64,000 bases of DNA, from the NCBI RefSeq assembly GCF_028768465.1, contig NZ_CP118225.1:6181001-6245000 (forward strand), read 5' to 3'. The notes under the pieces are model-generated. The model was not told the origin of the DNA and searched no databases. It saw only the letters and a program-made list of their open reading frames with translations. Made by a program: the position numbers and the translations under genes. This document shows, piece by piece, positions 58,090 through 64,000 of the stretch (positions within the stretch are counted from its first letter, which is position 1; every line of letters begins with the position of its first letter). The DNA comes from Rhodopirellula sp. P2 (lineage in GTDB: Bacteria; Planctomycetota; Planctomycetia; Pirellulales; Pirellulaceae).

Positions 58090-58444
58090 CAGCCTGGCAA
58101 AACAAGAGCATCAAAGCGTGCTTTCGCAACGCGACTTGGGAGGGAACGCCCAAGTGTAGTCTGTCGCCACGATTCGAAGCGAGCCAGCATGCTTCCAGAG
58201 CCCCCCGGCGTCACTCATTGAGCGTTTGCACACGACGCAGAATCTCATCGCGATTGATTGGGCGAGTCTCCGCCGGAAACGCGTAGAAACTCAGGTACCA
58301 ATCTGGTGAGTGGGGCTCGCCAGTGGAAAATATTTCTCCCACGTTGCCTCATCGTACCCATTCCCACTCCGCTCCGACGCGAATCGGTGAGGGATTTCGA
58401 CAAGGGTCTCGCCCGGCCACCTGGAAGATCCTAGACTGAATGTC
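58090..58444. other. Divergent region between trpD and the nucleoside hydrolase gene
   Basis: 355 bp. It contains the possible 43-codon minus-strand frame at 58211-58342 listed separately; otherwise nothing was recognised. It should carry the trpD promoter and the promoter of the nucleoside hydrolase operon. Confidence 0.5.
58211..58342 (-). CDS. Possible 43-residue protein (or gene remnant)
   Basis: A GTG-started frame directly after an in-frame stop. The translation includes PDWYLSFYAFPAETRPINRD and ILRRVQTLNE, aromatic and well balanced, more protein-like than the neighbouring non-coding frames. No ribosome site was checked as convincing. It could be a small protein or the C-terminal end of a lost gene upstream of trpD. 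Low confidence. Confidence 0.3.
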   Translation of the reverse strand: MGEIFSTGEPHSPDWYLSFYAFPAETRPINRDEILRRVQTLNE

Positions 58445-59389
58445 ATGACTAGAAAGATCATCATCGACTGCGACCCCGGAATCGACGACGCCATTGCTTT
58501 GACGATGGCTCTGTTTGATCCTCGACTCGACGTTGTCGCGATCACACCGACCGCGGGAACCGTTGATGCCGCTCAGGCGAACATCAATGCAATGGGAATC
58601 GTCACCCTGTTGGACCCTGCCCGGTACCCACAACTGGGAACCGCGATCGCGCCCAGTGATCCACCAATGCAGGACGACAGTCACCTGAACGGGCCCGATG
58701 GCTTGGGGGGAATCAACTTTCCATCCGCGACTCGTCAAAACGATCATTCCAGTGACAAGCTGATGGCCGACTTGATTCGTCGCCATCCGGACGAAATCAC
58801 CATCGTCTGCTTGGGACCGCTGACCAACTTGGCACGTCTTTGCAGAATGGATCCGGCCGTCCTGCCCTTGATCGACAAAGTGGTCATCAGCGGCGGAGCG
58901 GTCTCGCACTGCGGCAACGCGAGCGCGGTGTCCGAGATGAACTTCTTCTTTGATCCCTCCAGCGCCAAACAGGTCCTGGCATCGGCAACGACCAAGAGTT
59001 TGGTTCCATTGGATGTGACGGACGCGGTCACCTTTGGCGTGGACTTGCTCGAAAAACTGCCCCCCATCAGCACGCGTGCGGGAGCCTTGCTCCATAAAAT
59101 CCTGCCCTACAAATTCCGTGTCTCGCATCAAAAACTGGGTCGCGAAGTCATTCCATTGCAAGACGCCACCACGTTGATCTCCGTCATCGAACCCGAGATG
59201 TTCCAGTGGGATGAGATGGCTGGCGACGTGGAAGTCAACGGCGACCTGACGCGTGGCATGACGGTCTTCGATCGCCGCTTGCGTCCGGAATGGAGTGTCA
59301 ACATGGAAGTGGCTCGGCGAGCCAGCACATCCGACGTTCGGGATGCCATCGTGCGAGGCATTCGCTACGCCGGCCAACAAACCCGCTAG
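58445..59389 (+). CDS. Nucleoside hydrolase, inosine-uridine preferring type
   Basis: 314 residues. The N-terminus KIIIDCDPGIDDAIAL gives the calcium-binding D-x-D-x4-DD signature of the family. ITIVCLGPLTNLARL, VVISGGAV and SEMNFFFDPSSAKQVL (usually N-E-x-N-x2-x-D-P-E-A) follow. It hydrolyses the N-glycosidic bond of ribonucleosides for salvage. It is 14 bp before a DMT-type permease gene on the same strand, so the permease may serve nucleoside or base transport; that is inference. Confidence 0.9.
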   Translation: MTRKIIIDCDPGIDDAIALTMALFDPRLDVVAITPTAGTVDAAQANINAMGIVTLLDPARYPQLGTAIAPSDPPMQDDSHLNGPDGLGGINFPSATRQNDHSSDKLMADLIRRHPDEITIVCLGPLTNLARLCRMDPAVLPLIDKVVISGGAVSHCGNASAVSEMNFFFDPSSAKQVLASATTKSLVPLDVTDAVTFGVDLLEKLPPISTRAGALLHKILPYKFRVSHQKLGREVIPLQDATTLISVIEPEMFQWDEMAGDVEVNGDLTRGMTVFDRRLRPEWSVNMEVARRASTSDVRDAIVRGIRYAGQQTR

Positions 59390-59403
59390 GTCAACATCCG
59401 CAC

Positions 59404-60465
59404 ATGGAATGGATGTTGATGGCTTTGGTGTCCGCTGCTTTGCTCGGGGTCTATGACCTGGCAAAAAAGTTGGCGGCCCGCGACAACGCGGTGCCGATGG
59501 TCCTGTTCGCCAGCGCCTGTGTCGCCACGTCGATTTGGGGGCCGCTGTTGATCGCTCAACAATTCGTGGGCGACGCCTTTCCAATTGAGTTCCTCCAAGT
59601 TCAACCGCTGACCTGGACCGACCACGGCAAACTTCTGGCCAAAAGCGTGTTGGTGGGAGCTTCGTGGACACTGGCACTGTTCGCGCTCAAACATTTGCCG
59701 CTGTCCATTGCCGCGCCGATCCGGTCGACCAGCCCGGTCTGGACGATTGCCATCGCAATTGGTGTTCTGGGCGAACGCCCGAACCACCTGCAGTGGACCG
59801 GCATCGCAATCGTGGTCGCTTCGTTCTGGCTGTTCTCCACGCTGGGCAAATTTGAAGGCATCGGCTTTGCGACCAATCGCTGGGTCGGCTGCATGTTGTT
59901 GGCCACGCTGCTGGGTTCGTTCAGCTCGATTTACGACAAATACCTGCTGCAAGGCGGCCGTTACAGTCCCGCGACGGTTCAGGCCTGGTTCACGATTTAC
60001 ATGCTTCCTGTGATGACACCCCTGGCTCTGCATTGGTGGATCTTCCAGCGTGGGAAGGCAACACGCTCAGAAGAAATTTCTCCGACCGCCCCGGTGGGCT
60101 CAAATGCCGGCAATCATGCGGCGGAATTGAATTCTTCGAAAGTTTTTGAAAAACTGGAGACAAAACGCTCTCCCGAGGCCCCTTTCTCCAAGGGAACCAT
60201 CGGCACTCGGTCTGCGTCTCAATTTGAGTTCCGAACGGCGGTTTGGTGCATCAGCCCCCTGCTCCTGGCGGCAGACATGGTCTATTTCACCGCGATGGCG
60301 AACCCCGAAGCATTGGTTTCTGTCATTTCGACGCTGCGGAGATGCAGCGTCGTTGTCGCGTTGGTATTGGGCGCATCACGATTGGGTGAGGTGAATCTTC
60401 GTCGAAAAGCATTTTGTGTGGCGGGCATCCTATTGGGTGCAGCCATGATTCTGTTGGGAAAGTAG
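59404..60465 (+). CDS. EamA/DMT-superfamily membrane transporter
   Basis: 353 residues with about nine to ten hydrophobic segments. The layout is the DMT one of two repeated halves: LMALVSAALLGVYDLAKKLAA, LPLSIAAPIRSTSPVWTIAIAIGVLGERP and, in the second half, ALVSVISTLRRCSVVVALVLGASRLGE. A 60-residue hydrophilic insert, Ser/Glu-rich (about 220-285), separates them and is unusual. Such proteins move small metabolites in either direction. Probably co-transcribed with the nucleoside hydrolase. Confidence 0.85.
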   Translation: MEWMLMALVSAALLGVYDLAKKLAARDNAVPMVLFASACVATSIWGPLLIAQQFVGDAFPIEFLQVQPLTWTDHGKLLAKSVLVGASWTLALFALKHLPLSIAAPIRSTSPVWTIAIAIGVLGERPNHLQWTGIAIVVASFWLFSTLGKFEGIGFATNRWVGCMLLATLLGSFSSIYDKYLLQGGRYSPATVQAWFTIYMLPVMTPLALHWWIFQRGKATRSEEISPTAPVGSNAGNHAAELNSSKVFEKLETKRSPEAPFSKGTIGTRSASQFEFRTAVWCISPLLLAADMVYFTAMANPEALVSVISTLRRCSVVVALVLGASRLGEVNLRRKAFCVAGILLGAAMILLGK

Positions 60466-60554
60466 ACCGTACGATCATCCTGATCGGTACATTCACCCCC
60501 CCTGTTATTTTTTAGCGTTCGACGAAACTGCAATCCTGAGTCAAGATAGACTTT

Positions 60555-60574
60555 GACGCTTAATGTAAAGCGTC
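60555..60574. promoter_or_regulatory. Hairpin/dyad upstream of the kinase gene
   Basis: GACGCTT (60555-60561) and AAGCGTC (60568-60574) form a perfect 7-bp dyad around a 6-base loop, 41 bp before the kinase ATG. It could be an operator or a leader hairpin. No further evidence. Confidence 0.3.
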
Positions 60575-60615
60575 CCAGCAACCCACCTGTCAGTTGCTGG
60601 TTTACGTTTGGTGAC

Positions 60616-61764
60616 ATGGAAGCCGCCGCGACGGTTAAGAATGGTATGCCTGCAACCACACGCTACGAACCTGTTCCGACGATCACTTATCTCGGAGAAC
60701 AATCCAGCCAATGCGATCCTAAACTGGTATCGCGTTACGATGAACTGACGCGTCGTCGGAAGATGAACTGGACTGGCCACTACAACCTTCGCCGGATGTT
60801 GGGCCGTGGCGGACAAGGCGAGGTCTACTTGACCGAGCATCGAGGCACCGACGGATTCACCGTTCCCGTTGCCATGAAGATCTTCTCGCCCGAGCGATTC
60901 CCGGACGCTCGGTCGTACGACGAAGCGATGCAACGAATCGCCTCAATCGCCGCTCGGATCGCCTTGATCCAGCATGACAATCTGCTGGACGTTCAAAACT
61001 TTTTTGAACGCGATCGCATCCGCGTGATGCTGATGGAATGGGTCGACGGATACGATCTCCGGCAACTGGTCATGCCCAAATGCCTGGAATTGCTGCGTGA
61101 TCACATCACGCCCAAGCGGTGGAAATACATCAACGATGTGATCATCACCGAAGGCCCTGAACAATCTCGTTTCAAACCCGGCGTCGCCGTCGCCATCGTT
61201 CGCGAATGCTTGGCTGCGTTGGCGGCGCTGCACCGCGACGGCATCGTTCACGGGGATGTCAAACCCGCGAACATCATGCTCAAACGCAGTGGGCACGCGA
61301 AACTGATCGACATGGGATCGTCGATCGATTATCGCAACCCACCCAAGGACCGCGAATGCACACCGCTGTACGCAGCCCCCGAAGTGCTGGATAACCTCGA
61401 TGCAACGCCCCGCAGTGACTTGGCCAGCGTCGGCTACGTGTTGGTGGAACTGTTGTCCGGATTCAACCCGTTCAACAACACCAAGAACTTGGGCGAATTG
61501 CTGCAAGCCAAACGCGAACTGCCAATGAATCTGGAACGGATTCTGCCCGAAGAAGTTCTGCGAAATGCTTTGTTGATGAATTTCTTGCGTGGACTGATCG
61601 CCCCCGATCCGACCCTGCGATTCATCAGTGCGGAAGCAGCGGAACACGTCGAACAGGGTGCCGCGGCATTCCATCGCCAGCTCATCATTGGCAATATGTC
61701 GACAGAATACGACAATGACATTCGTTTGTGGTTGGAAGAGCTTCGCCGGTTGGAAAACGACTGA
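60616..61764 (+). CDS. Soluble Hanks-type Ser/Thr protein kinase
   Basis: 382 residues. Glycine loop GRGGQGEVYL (64-72), ATP-anchoring VAMK (Lys88), catalytic loop HGDVKPANIML (212-222; Gly replaces Arg of HRD), metal-binding IDMGS (DFG changed to DMG, Asp232) and YAAPEV. All catalytic Asp/Lys/Asn residues are kept. An insert at about 150-190 is not usual. No membrane segment or sensor domain, so it acts in the cytosol. ATG 60616 was chosen over a TTG 63 bp upstream. It precedes the inositol monophosphatase gene by 49 bp. Confidence 0.9.
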   Translation: MEAAATVKNGMPATTRYEPVPTITYLGEQSSQCDPKLVSRYDELTRRRKMNWTGHYNLRRMLGRGGQGEVYLTEHRGTDGFTVPVAMKIFSPERFPDARSYDEAMQRIASIAARIALIQHDNLLDVQNFFERDRIRVMLMEWVDGYDLRQLVMPKCLELLRDHITPKRWKYINDVIITEGPEQSRFKPGVAVAIVRECLAALAALHRDGIVHGDVKPANIMLKRSGHAKLIDMGSSIDYRNPPKDRECTPLYAAPEVLDNLDATPRSDLASVGYVLVELLSGFNPFNNTKNLGELLQAKRELPMNLERILPEEVLRNALLMNFLRGLIAPDPTLRFISAEAAEHVEQGAAAFHRQLIIGNMSTEYDNDIRLWLEELRRLEND

Positions 61765-61813
61765 CGGCTTCCGACCCTTCGGACCGCCTCCAACCAACCC
61801 CAAGACAGACTGC

Positions 61814-62614
61814 ATGGACACTGCCCATTTGAGGCTGGCCGTTGACGCGGCGCGCGCCGGAGCCGCTGAATTGATGTCACGACGCATCGATCGCGTCGTC
61901 AGCGAGAAGGCTCCCAAAGACCTGGTCACCGACGCCGACCTCGCGTCGCAAAAAGCGATCCGCGAAATGCTGACCCAGGCCTACCCGGAATACGCCTTTG
62001 TTGGCGAGGAGGAAGGCGAAAACGATCCGCCCGCCAACGTGCGTGCTGGGGATCCCGACGCTCCCCCGTGCTGGGTCGTCGATCCCCTGGACGGAACGAT
62101 CAATTTCGTCCATCGACTGCAAAGCTTCGCTGTTTCAATCGGCTTGTACGCCGCGGGCAAAATGCGTTTGGGGGTCATCTATGATCCCACGCGAGATGAA
62201 ATGTTCACCGCGATCGATGGACAAGGCGCCCACTGCAACGGACAAAAAATGTCCGCCAGCGGATGCACGAAGATGGATGAAAGTTTGGTTGCCTGCAGCT
62301 TTCGAGCGGGTGTGACGGCGGATTCACCGGAGGTCACTCGGTTCGTGAAGGTGCTCGAAAAATGTCGTTCGCTGCGACGTTTGGGTTCATGCGCGCTGAA
62401 CATGTGCTACGTCGCTGATGGACGACTGGATGGTTACTGGGCCACCAACGTCGCCGCCTGGGACTCCGCTGCCGGAACCGTCATCGCTCGTGAATCGGGG
62501 GCCATCCTGGAAGGCTATGGCGGCGCGGAATTCGATGATTGGAATCCCAAGTTCTGCGTGTCGGCCACACCGCAACTGCAGTCGCTTCTGACCCAGCAAT
62601 TGAGCGACACATGA
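61814..62614 (+). CDS. Inositol monophosphatase family protein
   Basis: 266 residues. Metal-site motifs are complete: VGEEEGE (first Glu ligands), WVVDPLDGTINFVH (D-P-L-D-G-T) and AAWDSAAG (W-D-x-A-A-G). The family cleaves inositol-1-phosphate or related sugar phosphates; bacterial SuhB also has an RNA-polymerase role. The ATG at 61814 was chosen because it starts the conserved domain. The stop overlaps the next gene's ATG (ATGA). Confidence 0.92.
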   Translation: MDTAHLRLAVDAARAGAAELMSRRIDRVVSEKAPKDLVTDADLASQKAIREMLTQAYPEYAFVGEEEGENDPPANVRAGDPDAPPCWVVDPLDGTINFVHRLQSFAVSIGLYAAGKMRLGVIYDPTRDEMFTAIDGQGAHCNGQKMSASGCTKMDESLVACSFRAGVTADSPEVTRFVKVLEKCRSLRRLGSCALNMCYVADGRLDGYWATNVAAWDSAAGTVIARESGAILEGYGGAEFDDWNPKFCVSATPQLQSLLTQQLSDT

Positions 62615-63204
62615 TCATCGATCCCAATGATGTTTCGATCAGCGCGGTCTATGAATCCATGGTCGCGTTGATCACGCCTCGCCCGATTGCCTGGGTCTCG
62701 ACCCTGTCGCCGGACGGTGTTGCGAACCTCGCTCCGTACAGTTTCTTCGGTGGTGTTGGTGCCAACCCGCCGACGGTGATGTTTTGTCCGGTCAATCGCT
62801 TGGACGGAACCGCCAAGGACACGCTCGCCAATGTTCGCGCGAACGGCCAGTTCGTGGTGAACGTTGTCACGGAGGAATTTGCGGAATCAATGAAAAAAAC
62901 GGCGGCGGACGTGCGGCCCGATGAAGACGAATTCGTCCTGACCGGTTTGCAAAAGGCACCTTCGGTCAAAGTCGATGTGCCTCGCGTTGCCGATGTGGTC
63001 GCCGCGATGGAATGTGAAATGTTGACGTCCATGCAATTGGGCCCCGGCCGGGGAGGTGCCAACCTGGTTGTCGGACGCATCGTCTCCTTCTACGTCGCAG
63101 ATTCCGTGACAGGAAAGAATGGATTGCCAGATCCCGAAAGAATTTTCACGATTGGTCGAATGGGTGGCCCGAGATACACACGGACTCGGGACCGCTTCGA
63201 ATGA
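62611..63204 (+). CDS. Flavin reductase-like FMN-binding protein
   Basis: 197 residues. LITPRPIAWVSTLSPDGVANLAPYSFFGGVGANPPTVMF is the hallmark of flavin reductase-like (PF01613) split-barrel proteins, with KDTLANVRANGQFVVNVV following. They bind FMN and reduce flavins or serve as oxidoreductases. The start overlaps the monophosphatase stop by four bases. No partner monooxygenase is next to it, so its redox partner is unknown. Confidence 0.88.
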   Translation: MIIDPNDVSISAVYESMVALITPRPIAWVSTLSPDGVANLAPYSFFGGVGANPPTVMFCPVNRLDGTAKDTLANVRANGQFVVNVVTEEFAESMKKTAADVRPDEDEFVLTGLQKAPSVKVDVPRVADVVAAMECEMLTSMQLGPGRGGANLVVGRIVSFYVADSVTGKNGLPDPERIFTIGRMGGPRYTRTRDRFE

Positions 63205-63284
63205 AGCCCCTGCCGCTCAACGAGGGCGTTTTCGTGCGTCCTAGCCGGCTGGTCGAAAGAAAAAAAACGAAAAACGACCGCACA

Positions 63285-63312
63285 ATGCTCCAAGTCTATT
63301 GGTTTGGAGCAT
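63285..63312. terminator. Possible stem-loop after the flavin reductase gene
   Basis: ATGCTCCAA (63285-63293) and TTGGAGCAT (63304-63312) pair perfectly around a 10-base loop, 81 bp beyond the stop. No U-tract follows, so it may be a weak terminator or an operator for the next gene. Confidence 0.35.
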
Positions 63313-63376
63313 CATCGCGTTGGTAGTAAGATGGACCGTCCCGCCCACCCCACCTTCCTCCTGCCTGGGTTCCTCG

Positions 63377-64000
63377 ATGATTTGGAACGTCTTCGCGTCC
63401 TGTCGCACCTTTGGATGGATCGCCGCCTCGCTGTTCCTCGCAAGCTCAGTGTTGGCCGAAGAACCCACCCAACCTGCCAAGATCGATTTCGGCCGCGACA
63501 TTCGCCCGATCCTTTCGGACAACTGCTTCGCCTGCCACGGTCCGGACGAGCACGACCGAAAAGCCGGTGTGCGATTGGATTCCGCCGAGGGGATCGCGGA
63601 TGTCATCGATCAAGATGACTGGCAGGAGAGCTTGCTGATCGAACGGATTTCGACCGACGATTCCGACATTATCATGCCGCCAACGGCTTTTCACAAACCG
63701 TTGTCGCCCGAACAAATCAAACTGCTCAAACAATGGGTCTCCGAAGGAGCGGTTTACGCTTCGCACTGGGCGTTCACGCCGCCTCGCCGCCACGAACTGC
63801 CCTCGACCATGGGCCAAGACGATGCGGCCGCTGACAGAGATCGAATCGACCAATGGATCGATGTCGAACTGCAATCCTTGGGACTGTCCTCGGCCGGAAC
63901 CGCCGATCGCAGAACACTTGCCCGTCGCGTTTCACTCGACCTGACCGGATTGCCGCCAACACTGGAACGAGTCGAAGCTTTTGTCGCTGATTCATCCCCC
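63377..64000 (+). CDS. Planctomycete cytochrome/DUF1549-type protein, start only
   Basis: The first 208 residues are visible and the frame is open at the right edge. A signal peptide (FGWIAASLFLASSVLAEE) is followed by IDFGRDIRPILSDNCFACHGPDEHDRKAGVRLD, the PSCyt1 heme-c motif C-x2-C-H, then IMPPTAFHKPLSPEQIKLLKQWV and, at the end, TLARRVSLDLTGLPPT, the beginning of DUF1549. The remaining DUF1549/DUF1553 region should lie outside the window. These secreted proteins often precede a DUF1501 gene. Function unproven. Confidence 0.88.
   Translation, partial: MIWNVFASCRTFGWIAASLFLASSVLAEEPTQPAKIDFGRDIRPILSDNCFACHGPDEHDRKAGVRLDSAEGIADVIDQDDWQESLLIERISTDDSDIIMPPTAFHKPLSPEQIKLLKQWVSEGAVYASHWAFTPPRRHELPSTMGQDDAAADRDRIDQWIDVELQSLGLSSAGTADRRTLARRVSLDLTGLPPTLERVEAFVADSSP

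Noticed and set aside
60469..60490. Terminator after the DMT permease gene
   Set aside because: A short imperfect hairpin is present but no U-tract follows and the stem has a bulge.

Overview
The window looks like chromosomal DNA of a marine planctomycete close to Rhodopirellula. The evidence is four secreted sulfatases, the Planctomycetes-type cytochrome/DUF1592 + DUF1552 and DUF1549-type proteins, many short orphan proteins, moderate GC, frequent GTG/TTG starts, and short palindromic repeats of a kind I associate with Rhodopirellula. No rRNA, tRNA, phage, plasmid or transposase gene was recognised. The assignment rests on recalled family features, not on a search.

Layout. 1-8.4 kb: an SbcCD/YhaNO-like ATPase-phosphoesterase pair (cut by the left edge), an SMP-30 sugar-lactonase-like protein with an expanded repeat, a glycosyltransferase coupled to an acidic protein, and a two-lipoprotein operon (LpoB-like plus unknown). 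8.4-13.6 kb: housekeeping genes serS and recG, with a 54-residue DUF2256 protein and an EboB-like TatD hydrolase. 13.6-20.3 kb: a small mobile-looking palindrome, an FAD oxidoreductase, a divergent sulfatase pair and an outer-membrane protein. 20.3-21.8 kb: a decayed stretch in which the start of betaine-lipid gene btaA is joined to the end of btaB, behind an LpxH-like phosphoesterase missing its N-terminal half.

21.9-37.6 kb is the most coherent unit: a divergent porin and a nine-gene nitrate operon. The operon encodes a lipoprotein binding protein, a permease, two ATPases, a GAF-like protein, a fused DmsB-DmsC electron-transfer subunit, a cytoplasmic nitrate reductase, a NirA-type nitrite reductase and an Fe-S/CysJ-like flavoprotein. 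Several of the genes overlap. A good -24/-12 (sigma-54) match lies 78 bp before the first start codon. Together they would take up nitrate, reduce it to ammonium, and feed electrons from quinol and NAD(P)H.

37.6-44.8 kb holds a 215-bp element with perfect 29-bp inverted ends, a methyltransferase-like gene, a truncated KptA, and a possible specialised-metabolite or lipid locus: a 1203-residue FAAL-ACP-oxoamine synthase fusion divergent from a flavin halogenase-like enzyme and a HAD phosphatase. 45-64 kb is typical planctomycete core: the DUF1592/DUF1552 pair, pgi, a DUF4139-like secreted protein, a second divergent sulfatase pair, trpD, a nucleoside hydrolase with a DMT permease, then a Ser/Thr kinase, inositol monophosphatase and flavin reductase run, and the start of a cytochrome/DUF1549 protein cut by the right edge.

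Two nearly identical 124-bp palindromic elements (21.8 and 51.4 kb) each touch the stop codon of a gene. With the nested 13.7-kb element and the 37.7-kb element they show that small non-autonomous repeats are active in this genome.
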